From Synechococcus sp. CCY 0621 (GTDB taxonomy: Bacteria; Cyanobacteriota; Cyanobacteriia; PCC-6307; Cyanobiaceae), in NCBI RefSeq assembly GCF_019038465.1, contig NZ_JAFKRH010000048.1, forward strand, positions 1 through 56,345: a stretch of 56,345 nt of DNA, read 5' to 3'. How positions within the stretch are numbered: position 1 is the stretch's first letter; every line of letters begins with the position of its first letter. Made by a program: the position numbers and the translations under genes. The notes below the pieces were generated by a model. The model ran no database searches and was not told the origin of the DNA. It was given only the letters and a program-made list of their open reading frames with translations. Of this stretch, positions 22,612 to 31,150 are shown one piece after another.

Positions 22612-23166
22612 ATGACTTTTGGCTTTCTCGCAATCCGCGGTCTCGTTTCCTCTTCTCGCCGTCATATCCCTTTCAAGTTCTGTCTTGGGGGCGCCTTCGT
22701 AGCTTTTGGCCTCTCAGAGCCCGCTCAATCGCAAGACGCTACGACATGTGCGGCGCTAAAGGATCTGACGGTTGGTAATAATCCTCAAAATTACACACCT
22801 TACTTGCACTGGCGACGCCAATGGCAGCCCAGCCCTTGCGATCATTTTTCGATGAACTGATCAGCAATGTCGAGTACCACTTGCTTGACAACGCTTCTGG
22901 GGGGTATTCGGCTTGCTACGACACCAATAGGTCGTGAGCCATCCTGCAATTTCCTAACTGGTGATGTTGCCAAGCTGGCGATCCTTGATTCTTGGACGGC
23001 TTCTTCTGGGAACGTTCAGTTTGTCAAGAATAAGTATATTCTGGGTCCAGGCCGGGGCCCTGAGAGCCAACTGCCAGGGCCTGAGCCAGGCCTGGGCGCT
23101 GCGGCTGCTTTCGGCATGAACCGCAAGCTTCGCTCCCGGATCAAGCGCAACTCGTTCTCACTATGA
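22612..23166 (+). pseudogene. Decayed exported-protein gene with C-terminal sorting-signal-like tail
   Basis: From ATG 22612 the frame encodes a signal peptide (KFCLGGAFVAFGLSEPAQSQ), then TTCAALKDLTVG, and reaches a TGA at 22858-22860. Segments in other frames read as protein, for example TCTGDANGSPALAIIF and FDELISNVEYHLLDNASGG. The original frame then resumes and ends PGPEPGLGAAAAFGMNRKL plus a basic RSRIKRN tail, with stop at 23164-23166. That tail looks like the PGPLPLLGAAAAFG-R/K-rich endings of cyanobacterial proteins thought to be sorted by an exosortase-like system. The pattern suggests one secreted protein disrupted by several frameshifts. The family is not identified. Confidence 0.5.
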
Positions 23167-23184
23167 GCGCGGTCCGTCGTCTTG

Positions 23185-23210
23185 AGCCCACCTTCCGGTG
23201 GGCTTTCTTC
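23185..23210 (+). terminator. Rho-independent terminator after the decayed gene
   Basis: AGCCCACC, loop TTCC, GGTGGGCT form an 8-bp GC-rich stem followed by TTCTTC. It lies 18 bases after the stop of the decayed gene and would end its transcript. Confidence 0.75.
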
Positions 23211-23360
23211 ATGGTGTGCCGCGATGAGGCTGGTTTCAACCAACCTCTCAATCACGCAAGCGCGTGGAGGAAGTGAGTCTCACCATGGATACTCTGGAAG
23301 GTTGTTGGATCTAGATCACGGGCCAGAGGATGTCCAGAGTGGCCAGGAGACTCCTCCCCA

Positions 23361-24302
23361 ATGACCCATCCCGACACTCTCTCCCCCTGGCTGACGGAAC
23401 GCCTCGGCATGGAGCTGGTGCGCTGCACTCCAGTGGGCGGTGGCTGCATCCATTCCGCCTGGTGTTTGGATCTGATGGATGGCAGCCGGCTGTTCGCCAA
23501 GACCAACGCGGCCTCCGCGTTGCCGCTCCTGGAAGCTGAGGCGGAGGGGCTGCAAGCCTTGGCGGTGGCGGCGGGGGAGCACGGTCCGCTGGTGCCCGTG
23601 CCGCTCGCTTGCGGACTGTCGGGCCCTGTGGCCATCCTCGTGCTCTCTTGGCTCGACCTGGAGGGCGGCGGCTCCGCGGCGCAAGTGCCGCAGTGGCGTC
23701 GCCTGGGGGCTGCACTGGCGGGTCTGCATCGCCACAGCCTCACCCTCACATGCGCGGCGGGGGATCGGGGCGGAGCCTCCTTCGGCTGGCACCGCGACAA
23801 CGTCATTGGTGCCATCCCCCAGCGCAACGGCTGGGACGACGACTGGGGCCGATTCTTCGTGGAGCGGCGCCTGGCCCCCCAGCTGGAGCACCTGGCCAGC
23901 AGCGGCACACCCCTGCGGCAGGCCCAGGCGCTACTGGAGCGTGCCGGCCAGTGGCTGGCGGACCATCGGCCCGATGCCTGCCTGGTGCACGGCGACCTCT
24001 GGAGCGGTAACGCCGCCATCACCAGCGGCGGCCAGGGGGCGATCTTCGATCCGGCGGTCTACCGGGGCGACCGGGAGGTGGACCTTGCCATGGCAAGGCT
24101 GTTCGGCGGCTTTCCCGAGGCGTTCTTCGAGGGCTACACAGAAGCCTGGCCATTACCTGCAGGCCACGAATTCCGCCGAGATCTGTACAACCTTTATCAC
24201 GTGCTCAACCATGCCAACCTCTTCGGCGGCTCCTACCTGGGCCAAGGCCAAGGAGAGATCAAAAAGCTCCTGAGCCGGGGGGCGGCCCAGGAGAGGGGGT
24301 GA
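23361..24302 (+). CDS. Fructosamine kinase-family protein
   Basis: The 313-residue product is a full-length member of the fructosamine/ketosamine kinase family. VGGGCIHSAW is the nucleotide-binding loop, FAKTN holds the lysine, and LVHGDLWSGNAAI contains the catalytic His-Gly-Asp followed by the metal-binding segment. FDPAVYRGDREVDLAMARLF provides the second Asp. Such kinases phosphorylate sugars attached to protein lysines, which then leave spontaneously (repair of glycation). ATG 23361 begins MTHPDTLSPWL. The CAAD-protein gene lies convergent, 13 bases past the stop. Confidence 0.88.
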   Translation: MTHPDTLSPWLTERLGMELVRCTPVGGGCIHSAWCLDLMDGSRLFAKTNAASALPLLEAEAEGLQALAVAAGEHGPLVPVPLACGLSGPVAILVLSWLDLEGGGSAAQVPQWRRLGAALAGLHRHSLTLTCAAGDRGGASFGWHRDNVIGAIPQRNGWDDDWGRFFVERRLAPQLEHLASSGTPLRQAQALLERAGQWLADHRPDACLVHGDLWSGNAAITSGGQGAIFDPAVYRGDREVDLAMARLFGGFPEAFFEGYTEAWPLPAGHEFRRDLYNLYHVLNHANLFGGSYLGQGQGEIKKLLSRGAAQERG

Positions 24303-24315
24303 TGAAAGCCGGGGC

Positions 24316-24687
24316 TCAGCTCAGGTATTCCTTGCGCAGGGTCTGGAGCTTGGCCATCACGGCTGAGCGCTTTTCACCCGTGGTGAGGTTGTGCCAGCTC
24401 CAGTTGCCCACCACCACCAGTCCGAGCAATTCCAGCAGGCCCGGCACGATCGGCAGCAGATTGATGGTGTCGAGCACACCCTTGATCAGGATCTGGGCCA
24501 CGATCACGGCCAGCAGGACGCCGGAAGCCTTGCCGATGCGGCCCACCTGGCTCCAGTCCACCTTGTCGAGGGTCTCGTTGACCTTGCCGATCACTTCGCT
24601 GTAGCGCTCGGTGAAATCCACCTCCGCGGCGCTGCTGGTGGTGTCGTCCTGCATGGTCTCCTTCACCTCGGTCGTGCTGTCGATCAT
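24316..24687 (-). CDS. CAAD-domain membrane protein
   Basis: The protein has a soluble acidic N-terminus (FTERYSEVIGKVNETL), a hydrophobic helix (VLLAVIVAQILIKGVLDTI), then a second (LLELLGLVVVGNWSWHNL), and ends TTGEKRSAVMAKLQTLRKEY. This layout is the CAAD domain, first found appended to aminoacyl-tRNA synthetases in cyanobacteria and also encoded alone, and thought to anchor proteins to thylakoid membranes. ATG 24687 gives 123 residues. ATG 24654 (112 residues) follows a better GAAGGAG and is also likely. Confidence 0.8.
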   Translation of the reverse strand: MIDSTTEVKETMQDDTTSSAAEVDFTERYSEVIGKVNETLDKVDWSQVGRIGKASGVLLAVIVAQILIKGVLDTINLLPIVPGLLELLGLVVVGNWSWHNLTTGEKRSAVMAKLQTLRKEYLS

Positions 24688-24730
24688 GGAAGGAGAGGTC
24701 TCCTGACGGAATGATGCATAACGTACCGGT

Positions 24731-25177
24731 GTGAACCCACAGACGCCAGCAGAATTGCGGCTTGGTCGGCAGGCGCTGACGCTGCTGGAGGCCGTGCTGG
24801 TGGCGGCCGCCCCCGAGGAGGGCTGTGCCCTGCTGATCGGGGGCCGGGATCCCTTGGTCGTCCGGCGCGTCTGGCCCTGCCTCAATGTCTGGGAGCCGGC
24901 CGCCGAGCGCCGTCGCCGCTTCGCCCTCGATCCGCGGGAGCAGCTGCTGGCGCAGAAGTGGGCCCGCGCCCGGGGGCTGAGCGTGTTGGGATCGGCCCAC
25001 AGCCATCCGCTCTCGGAGCCCGTGCCTTCGGCCCTCGACCGGTCCCTGGCCTTCGTCCCCACCCTGATGCTGATCCTGGGGCAGGGCCCCGCCGCAGGGG
25101 AGCCCCGTTCCCTGGCCTGCTGGTGGTTGCCGGAGCAGGGCAGCCCCCGGCGGTTGGCGTGGAGAATGGACGGTTAG
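24731..25177 (+). CDS. M67-family JAMM/JAB metallopeptidase
   Basis: The 148-residue product has the full JAMM zinc motif. AAPEEGCALLIGG supplies the glutamate (E30), and AHSHPLSEPVPSALD gives H90-x-H92-x7-S100-x2-D103. Such enzymes cleave isopeptide-like bonds; bacterial versions remove the sulfur carrier after cysteine or molybdopterin precursor sulfur transfer (Mec+ type). The MoeB-rhodanese gene follows 22 bases downstream on the same strand, fitting a sulfur-carrier processing pair. GTG 24731 is the start, divergent from the CAAD gene with 43 bases between starts. Confidence 0.85.
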   Translation: MNPQTPAELRLGRQALTLLEAVLVAAAPEEGCALLIGGRDPLVVRRVWPCLNVWEPAAERRRRFALDPREQLLAQKWARARGLSVLGSAHSHPLSEPVPSALDRSLAFVPTLMLILGQGPAAGEPRSLACWWLPEQGSPRRLAWRMDG

Positions 25178-25199
25178 TGCGTCGTGGATCTCCACCGCC

Positions 25200-26369
25200 A
25201 TGCTTCCTCCCGACACCAGTGCCGTCCAGCTCAGCCCCGATGAGGTGGTGCGTTTCTCGCGCCACCTCATCCTGCCGGAGATCGGCATGGAGGGGCAGAA
25301 GCGGCTTAAGGCGGCTTCGGTGCTGTGCGTCGGCACCGGCGGCCTCGGCTCGCCCCTGCTCCTGTATCTGGCCGCCGCCGGCGTCGGCCGCCTTGGCATC
25401 GTCGACTTCGACGTGGTGGACCACAGCAACCTGCAGCGCCAGGTGATCCATGGCACCAGCTGGGTGGGCAAGCCCAAGATCGAATCGGCCAAGGCCCGGA
25501 TCCACGAGATCAATCCCCACTGCCAGGTGGATCTCTACGAAACGGCCCTCACCAGCGACAACGCCCTCGAGATCATCGCCGGCTACGACATCGTCTGCGA
25601 CGGCACCGACAACTTCCCCACCCGCTACCTGGTCAACGACGCCTGCGTGCTGCTGGGCAAGCCGAACGTCTACGGCTCGATCTTCCGCTTCGAGGGCCAG
25701 GCCACGGTGTTCAACTTCGAGGGCGGGCCCAACTACCGGGATCTCTTCCCCGAACCGCCACCGCCGGGCATGGTGCCCTCCTGCGCCGAAGGGGGGGTGG
25801 TGGGGGTGCTCCCCGGGATCATCGGCATGATCCAGGCCACCGAAGCGGTCAAGTTGATCACCGGCATCGGCACCAGCCTCAGCGGCCGCCTGCTGCTCTT
25901 CGATGCCCTCAAGATGAGCTTCCGGGAGCTGAAGCTGCGCCCCAATCCGGAGCGCCCCGTGATCGACAGGCTGATCGATTATCAGGAGTTCTGCGGCGTG
26001 GGCGGCTCGGCCCCCGGCCAGGAGGAGGCGGGCAGCGTGCCCACCATCACTGTGGCCGAGCTCAAGACCCTGATCGACGGCCAGATGGAGGATCTGCTCC
26101 TCGTCGATGTGCGCAATCCCCAGGAAGCCGAGATCGCGGTGATTCCCGGCGCGGTGCTGGTGCCCCTCGATCGCATCGAGAGCGGCGAGGCGATCGAGGA
26201 TGTGCGGCGCCTGGCGAACGGCAAACGGCTCTACGTGCACTGCAAGCTGGGCGGCCGTTCCGCCAAGGCTCTGATCGCCCTGGGCCGCCACGGCATCGAG
26301 GGGGTGAACGTCCAGGGCGGCATCGATGCCTGGAGCCAGGAGGTGGATCCTGACGTTCCGCGCTACTGA
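25200..26369 (+). CDS. moeB: E1-like adenylyltransferase MoeB with rhodanese domain
   Basis: The 389-residue protein has an N-terminal ThiF/MoeB domain (residues about 12-255): SVLCVGTGGLGSPLL for ATP, VDFDVVDHSNLQRQVIH, and GTDNFPTRYLVND. A C-terminal rhodanese domain (about 280-389) has active-site Cys in LYVHCKLGGRSAKAL. It should adenylate the C-terminal glycine of a sulfur carrier such as MoaD or ThiS and supply sulfur through the rhodanese Cys. The zinc Cys pairs of classical E. coli MoeB are not obvious here. The JAMM gene lies upstream. The downstream channel gene overlaps its 3' end by 44 bases. Confidence 0.9.
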   Translation: MLPPDTSAVQLSPDEVVRFSRHLILPEIGMEGQKRLKAASVLCVGTGGLGSPLLLYLAAAGVGRLGIVDFDVVDHSNLQRQVIHGTSWVGKPKIESAKARIHEINPHCQVDLYETALTSDNALEIIAGYDIVCDGTDNFPTRYLVNDACVLLGKPNVYGSIFRFEGQATVFNFEGGPNYRDLFPEPPPPGMVPSCAEGGVVGVLPGIIGMIQATEAVKLITGIGTSLSGRLLLFDALKMSFRELKLRPNPERPVIDRLIDYQEFCGVGGSAPGQEEAGSVPTITVAELKTLIDGQMEDLLLVDVRNPQEAEIAVIPGAVLVPLDRIESGEAIEDVRRLANGKRLYVHCKLGGRSAKALIALGRHGIEGVNVQGGIDAWSQEVDPDVPRY

Positions 26370-27162
26370 TCCCCTCTCTCCCGCCAGACAGCGGTGGCTG
26401 GAGCGCCGCCGTGTTGAAGCCCGGCGGCTGATCGCCCTCGAGAAGCGCTTCCTGCCGTTGTTGATCTCGGCCATGCTGCCGGTCCTGGTGATGCCCCTCA
26501 CGGCCACCCGGGGCTGGGGGGCCAACCTGCTCCTGGCCCTGGTCTTCAACCTGCTGATCCTGCAGTCGATCCTGACCCTGCCGGTGATCGCCGGGATGAG
26601 CTACGCCCGCCTGCGCCAGGACATCTTCCGGGGGATCGGGGTTGTGGGAGGCCTGGGGCTCTGGGTGCCGGTGCTCATCGGCACCTGGCCCGGCGGAGTG
26701 TTCCGCGCCGTGGAGATGGTGCTGCTGAGCCTGTTTTTTCTCGCCACCTCCCTGCGGCTGGTGCGGCTGCTGGCCCGGGTGCCGCGGGTCAATGGGCTGG
26801 TGATGGCCGGCGCCGCCGCGGGCTATCTGCATCTGGGCCTCACCGGCGGCGTGCTGGCCACGGCCACCCAGGTGCTCGTGCCCGGCAGCTTCAGCCTCGG
26901 GGCGGCCGCCAGCAACCAGCTGCTGCTCGACCGGCTCACCTACTTCAGCTTCGTGACCATCGCCGGCGTCGGCTATGGCGATGTGCTGCCGGCCAATGCG
27001 GTGGGGGAGCGCTTCGTGATCCTCCTCAGCGTCGCCAGCACCCTCTATGTGGCCCTGCTGGTGGGCCTGCTGCTGGGACGCTTCATCGCCTCGGAGGAGG
27101 TGGAGATGCTGGAGAACGACGCGCTGGACCTCGAACGGGTCGAAGGGCCCGGCAACCCCTGA
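26326..27162 (+). CDS. Two-pore-helix ion channel-like protein (potassium channel type)
   Basis: The 278-residue protein has five or six hydrophobic segments (about 42-60, 66-90, 103-122, 128-148, 155-175, 225-245). It contains a pore motif TIAGVGYGDVLP at residues 211-222, where the GYGD is the potassium selectivity filter in a VGYGD form. LTYFSFVTI is the pore helix before it. It probably forms a tetrameric K+ channel. The soluble tail after residue 250 is short, with no RCK domain. ATG 26326 overlaps moeB by 44 bases. The first membrane segment begins near residue 42, so a later start is possible. Confidence 0.78.
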   Translation: MPGARRWILTFRATDPLSPARQRWLERRRVEARRLIALEKRFLPLLISAMLPVLVMPLTATRGWGANLLLALVFNLLILQSILTLPVIAGMSYARLRQDIFRGIGVVGGLGLWVPVLIGTWPGGVFRAVEMVLLSLFFLATSLRLVRLLARVPRVNGLVMAGAAAGYLHLGLTGGVLATATQVLVPGSFSLGAAASNQLLLDRLTYFSFVTIAGVGYGDVLPANAVGERFVILLSVASTLYVALLVGLLLGRFIASEEVEMLENDALDLERVEGPGNP

Positions 27163-27171
27163 CCGGCAGGC

Positions 27172-28335
27172 TCAGTAGTCGACGCCGCGCTTGAGGTCGA
27201 CGCCCCGCTCGGCGTAGTGCTTGTGGCACACCATTTCGGAGTGGACGCTGGCCAGATCGAAGTAGGCCGGCCGGCTCTTGCAGCGGCCCGTGATGATCAC
27301 CTCGGTTTCTGTGGGCTTGCGCAGCAGGGTCTGGACGATCGGCTCCACCGGCAGCAGTTCCAGATCCACCGTCGGGTTGAGTTCGTCGAGGATCACGGTC
27401 TTGTAGAGGCCGCTGGCGATCGCGGCCCGGGCGATTTCCCAGGCCCGCTCCGCCTCCACGTAGTCGATCGGCTGCTGCTGTCCGCGCCAGACGATCGCGT
27501 CGCGCCCCGAGCGCAGGTGATCCACCAGGTGGGGGTAGCTCTCCCGCAGGGCGGCGATCGCCGCGTCCTCGGTGTAGCCCGCCCCGCCCTTGAGCCACTG
27601 CAGGATCAGCACCCGGTGGCTCTTGTCCTGGCTGATCCCCCGGCCGATGGCCTGCAGGCCCTTGCCCAGGGCGCTGGTGGATTTCCCCTTGCCTTCGCCG
27701 GTGTAGATCTCCAGGCCCTCCAACCCCTGCTGGGGGCCCCTGTGGGCCCGCATCTCCGAGTGCAGGTCGGCCAGCTGCACCAGCTGGCGCGGCGCGCCCC
27801 GGCCGGTGCAGATCATCTCCATCCCCGGCGGCTTGGTGGCCAGGGTCCGCACCACCTCTTCGGTGTCGAGCAGGCCCAGGTCGAGCACGGGGTTGAGCTC
27901 GTCGAGCACCACCACCGAATAGAGGTTGCTGGCGATCGCCCCCTTGGCGATGTCCCAGCCCCGCTGGGCCTCCTGGTGGTCGAAGCGGGTGGCTTCCGCG
28001 GCGCTGAAGTGGTCGCCCCGACCGGTGCGGACCTGGTCGATCAGGTGCGGGAAGCCTTGCTGCAGGGCCTCGATGGCACTGTCCTCGTCGTAGGCGCGGC
28101 CGGGGCCCTTGAGGAACCGCAGCAGCAGCACCCGGGTGCGCTTCTGCTCGCAGATGCCCAGCCCGATGGTGCGCAGCACCACCCCCAGGGCCGCCTGGCT
28201 TTTGCCCTTGCCTTCCCCGTCGTAGACGTGCAGCTGGCCGTGGGCGCGCTCGTCGCTGCCGGCGGCCGTGCGGATGCCGATGCCCCGCCCGGTGCCGCGC
28301 TGGGGGGTCTGGGTGCTGCGGGCGGCGGGGGGCAT
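27172..28335 (-). CDS. cobO: Two-domain cob(I)alamin/cobyrinate adenosyltransferase
   Basis: The 387-residue protein is a tandem duplication of a CobO/BtuR unit. Each half has a P-loop (GEGKGKSQ at 40 and GEGKGKST at 213), VLDELNPVLDL or VLDELNPTVDL, and TGR-x-(A/S)-P motifs. CobO adenosylates the cobalt of corrinoids in vitamin B12 synthesis. Single-domain forms of about 190 residues work as dimers, so this copy is likely a covalent dimer. Cyanobacteria make pseudo-B12, so the substrate is probably that pathway's corrinoid. It stands head to head with larE. Confidence 0.9.
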   Translation of the reverse strand: MPPAARSTQTPQRGTGRGIGIRTAAGSDERAHGQLHVYDGEGKGKSQAALGVVLRTIGLGICEQKRTRVLLLRFLKGPGRAYDEDSAIEALQQGFPHLIDQVRTGRGDHFSAAEATRFDHQEAQRGWDIAKGAIASNLYSVVVLDELNPVLDLGLLDTEEVVRTLATKPPGMEMICTGRGAPRQLVQLADLHSEMRAHRGPQQGLEGLEIYTGEGKGKSTSALGKGLQAIGRGISQDKSHRVLILQWLKGGAGYTEDAAIAALRESYPHLVDHLRSGRDAIVWRGQQQPIDYVEAERAWEIARAAIASGLYKTVILDELNPTVDLELLPVEPIVQTLLRKPTETEVIITGRCKSRPAYFDLASVHSEMVCHKHYAERGVDLKRGVDY

Positions 28336-28386
28336 GGGCGGGGGGATATGACCCGGATGCTACCCAGCCTTGCCAGGATCGACGCC

Positions 28387-29259
28387 ATGCCCACCCCCGG
28401 CCGCCTCCACCTGCTCGAAGCCCTGCCCGCCCCCCTGGAGCGGGGCCTGGAGGCCCTCTGCCGGCAGCTGGAGAGCTTCCCCCAGGTGGTGGTGGCCTAC
28501 TCCGGCGGCGTCGACAGCGCCCTGGTGGCCGCCCTGGCCGGCGACCGGCTGGGGGAGAGGGCCCTGGCGATCACGGGCGTTTCGCCGGCCCTGGCGCCCC
28601 ATCTGCGCCGGGAGGCCAGCGACCAGGCCCGCTGGCTGGGCCTGCGCCACCGTGAGCTGCCCACCGCAGAGCTGGCCGATCCCACCTACACCAGCAACCC
28701 CCAGGACCGCTGCTACGCCTGCAAGCGGGAGCTGCATCGCCTGCTCGCCCCAATCGCCGCCGCCGCCCAGGGGGCCCAGGTGCTGGATGGGGTCAACCTC
28801 GATGACCTGGGCGATCACCGGCCCGGCATCCGTGCCGCCCGCGAATTCGGTGTGCGCTCGCCCCTGGCCGAGGCTGGCATCGACAAGGCGGGGGTGCGAC
28901 AGCTCTCCCGGGCCCTGGGCCTGCCCTGGTGGGACAAGCCAGCCCAGCCCTGCCTGGCCTCCCGTTTTCCCTATGGCGAGCCCATTGATGCCCCCCGGCT
29001 GGCTCGCGTGGCCGCCGCCGAGGACTGGTTGCGTCAGCGGGGATTTCCCGAACTGCGGGTCCGCAGCCAGGGGGAGACAGCACGCATTGAAATTCCCGCC
29101 GCCGGCTTGCCGGCGGCGCTGGATTCTCTCGCCCATGGGGAGTTTCGCCCCCAGTTGGTGGAGGCCTTCAGGCACCTCGGCTTCACTGCCGTGGCCCTGG
29201 ATCTGGAGGGGCTGGTGAGCGGCAAGCTGAACCGCTCCCTCGGGGGGCATCGGAACTGA
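28387..29259 (+). CDS. larE: ATP-dependent sacrificial sulfur transferase LarE
   Basis: The 290-residue protein has an adenine-nucleotide alpha-hydrolase fold with the PP-loop motif VVVAYSGGVDSALVAAL near residue 40. The LarE signatures TSNPQDRCYACKRELH, DGVNLDDLGDHRPG and PCLASRFPYGEPI follow. LarE makes the sulfur-containing nickel-pincer cofactor of lactate racemase by giving up its own Cys sulfur. The relevant Cys lies in the CLASRFP segment. No larB, larC or larA is beside it, so it may serve another enzyme. It starts at ATG 28387, 51 bases from cobO. Confidence 0.85.
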   Translation: MPTPGRLHLLEALPAPLERGLEALCRQLESFPQVVVAYSGGVDSALVAALAGDRLGERALAITGVSPALAPHLRREASDQARWLGLRHRELPTAELADPTYTSNPQDRCYACKRELHRLLAPIAAAAQGAQVLDGVNLDDLGDHRPGIRAAREFGVRSPLAEAGIDKAGVRQLSRALGLPWWDKPAQPCLASRFPYGEPIDAPRLARVAAAEDWLRQRGFPELRVRSQGETARIEIPAAGLPAALDSLAHGEFRPQLVEAFRHLGFTAVALDLEGLVSGKLNRSLGGHRN

Positions 29260-29290
29260 CCGATACCCGGGCGTGCCCCTTGCCCCGCAC

Positions 29291-29785
29291 TCAGGCGCTG
29301 GCCAGGTGGGGTTCCCTCTGGCTGTCGATCAGGGCCTCGGGCGTCTCGCGGCGGAAGCTGGTGAGCTTGTGCCGGCCGGATCCGAGCTCCTCCCACAGGA
29401 CCTGACAGGCCTTCTCGGGCATGGTGTGGTCACCGCAGGTGAACACATCCACGGCCGCATAGCCCGATTCGGGCCACGTGTGAATGGAGATGTGGGACTC
29501 CGCCAGCAACGCCAGGCCCGTGACGCCCTGGGGTTCGAAGCGATGGGTGATCAGGTTGAGCAGGGTGGCACCAGCGCGTTTGGCTGCTGTCGTGATGGTG
29601 TCCCTGAGGAAAGCTTCGTCGTCGAGCCTTGCGCAATCGCAGTCGTAGAGCTCGAGGATGCAGTGTTTCCCAACCGCGTCGGTGATGTCGCCTGGGGCGG
29701 AGACGGGCCGTGCAATGGCGTGGGTGGGGGAGGCGGAGGGCTTCCATCCCGGGTTGGGATGCAGGCTGGAAAGGGTTTGGTTCAT
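29291..29785 (-). CDS. speD: S-adenosylmethionine decarboxylase proenzyme
   Basis: The 164-residue protein has [20 protein letters not shown]: the chain cleaves itself before S97 to make the pyruvoyl group. H102 and the Cys in FTCGD near residue 116 are the other catalytic residues. It produces decarboxylated S-adenosylmethionine for spermidine synthesis. The 30-residue N-terminal tail before [19 protein letters not shown] is longer than in typical single-domain bacterial SpeD; a later start is possible. Convergent with larE. Confidence 0.92.
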   Translation of the reverse strand: MNQTLSSLHPNPGWKPSASPTHAIARPVSAPGDITDAVGKHCILELYDCDCARLDDEAFLRDTITTAAKRAGATLLNLITHRFEPQGVTGLALLAESHISIHTWPESGYAAVDVFTCGDHTMPEKACQVLWEELGSGRHKLTSFRRETPEALIDSQREPHLASA

Positions 29786-29874
29786 CGAATCCGGTCAAAC
29801 AGGTCTCACCATACGCGTCAGGAGCACGGATCAGTGGTTCGCCAGGTTGCCTGCGGCGACAGGGGGATCGGGCC

Positions 29875-30981
29875 TCAGGCCACCAGGGCGCCGCTGCGCA
29901 GTTCCACCACCTGGCTGTGGGCCCGCCAGCCGCTGCTGAAGGCCTCCAGATGGGTGGCACTCACCAGGCACTGGTGGCCGTCCCCCACCGCCTCCAGCAG
30001 CAGCTGCTGGCGACCAGGATCGAGTTCGGCCAGCACGTCGTCGAGCAGCAACAGCGGCGGCTGACCCACCACCTGGCCCACCAGGTCCAGCTCCCCCAGC
30101 TTTAGGGCCAGCACCAGGGTGCGCTGCTGGCCGGCGGAGCCGTAGCGCCGCGCGGCCTGGCCGCCGATCAGCAGCGCCACCTCGTCCCGGTGCGGCCCCA
30201 CCTGGCACTGGCCCAGCCGTTCCTCCTCAGGCCGCTGCTGACGCAGTTGTTCCGCCAGGGCCTGGCGCCAGGGTCCCTCCTCGTCGCTGGCCTCCGCCAG
30301 CAGGGTGCCGCTGATGTAGTCGAGCTGGAGCGGTTCGGCGGCCCCGCCGATGCGCTGCTGCCAGGCCACCGCCAGCGGCTCCAGGCGCCGCAGGGCCCGC
30401 TGGCGCCGGCGGTGCAGGCGGGCGCCGACCAGGGCCATCTGCTGATCGAACGCGTCCAGCAGTTCCTGCCGCTGGCCGGCCGCCAGTCCCCGGCGCAGCA
30501 GCTGGCTGCGCTGCCGCAGCAGCCGCCCGTAGCGGCTCAGCAGGGCGCCGTAGACGGGTTCGAGCTGCAGCACCACCCTGTCCAGCCACTGGCGCCGCAG
30601 GGCGGGCTCCCCCCGCACCAGGTCGAGGTCGAGGGCGCTGAAGCCGACGCAGCGCAGGGGGCCGATCAGGTCGAGTTGCCGCTCCAGCCGTTTGCCGTTG
30701 CGGAACGCCTGGCGGCCGCCACTGCGGCGCAGCTCCAGCTGCAGGCTGTCGGCCTCGTCGGTGAGGGCGCCCAGGCGGCTCCAGGGGTGGCCGTGGCCGA
30801 TCAGGTCCCGGTCGACGCTGCAGCGGTGCGACCGCAGGCTGGTGAGCAGCTCCACCCCTTCCAGCAGGTTCGACTTTCCCTGGCCATTGCTGCCGATCAC
30901 GAGCAGGCGGGGCGCCTCCAGCGTCAGCCGCAGGCCGTCGATGTTGCGGAAATGCCGGAGGTCCAGGCGGTGCAGCCGGAT
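29875..30981 (-). CDS. recF: DNA replication and repair protein RecF, non-standard start
   Basis: The protein has RecF features: N-terminal LDLRHFRNI, Walker [32 protein letters not shown] and the C-terminal RecF signature [20 protein letters not shown]. It loads RecA at gaps with RecO and RecR. The conserved N-terminal strand lies upstream of the first normal start (GTG 30898-30900), and the frame from its upstream stop at 31042 to there holds no ATG, GTG or TTG. ATC at 30979-30981 sits where Met is usually placed. CTG at 30973 is another option. This entry uses the ATC. tRNA-Arg lies divergent, 75 bases away. 368 residues. Confidence 0.82.
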   Translation of the reverse strand: MRLHRLDLRHFRNIDGLRLTLEAPRLLVIGSNGQGKSNLLEGVELLTSLRSHRCSVDRDLIGHGHPWSRLGALTDEADSLQLELRRSGGRQAFRNGKRLERQLDLIGPLRCVGFSALDLDLVRGEPALRRQWLDRVVLQLEPVYGALLSRYGRLLRQRSQLLRRGLAAGQRQELLDAFDQQMALVGARLHRRRQRALRRLEPLAVAWQQRIGGAAEPLQLDYISGTLLAEASDEEGPWRQALAEQLRQQRPEEERLGQCQVGPHRDEVALLIGGQAARRYGSAGQQRTLVLALKLGELDLVGQVVGQPPLLLLDDVLAELDPGRQQLLLEAVGDGHQCLVSATHLEAFSSGWRAHSQVVELRSGALVA

Positions 30982-31055
30982 GGTTCTGGGGCGGTCAGCC
31001 GCTAAGGTACCGCCATCGGAGGGAAAGGTCCTGTGGGACCCCTACCGCCGTGGCA

Positions 31056-31129
31056 GGGCATGTAGCTCAGTTGGATAGAGCGTCAGATTCCGGTTCTGAA
31101 TGTCGGGGGTTCGAGTCCCTCCATGCTCG
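31056..31129 (+). tRNA. tRNA-Arg (anticodon CCG)
   Basis: The 74-nt sequence folds as a cloverleaf. Acceptor arm GGGCATG/CATGCTC has one G-U pair. The D-arm starts GCTCAGTTGG, the anticodon stem TCAGA/TCTGA holds loop TTCCGGT with anticodon CCG at 31090-31092, and the T-loop is GGGGGTTCGAGTCCC. Discriminator G is at 31129. CCA is not encoded. It reads CGG arginine codons, which are common in this GC-rich genome. Confidence 0.93.
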
Positions 31130-31150
31130 TCAGCCCCGTCCCTTTCTCGG

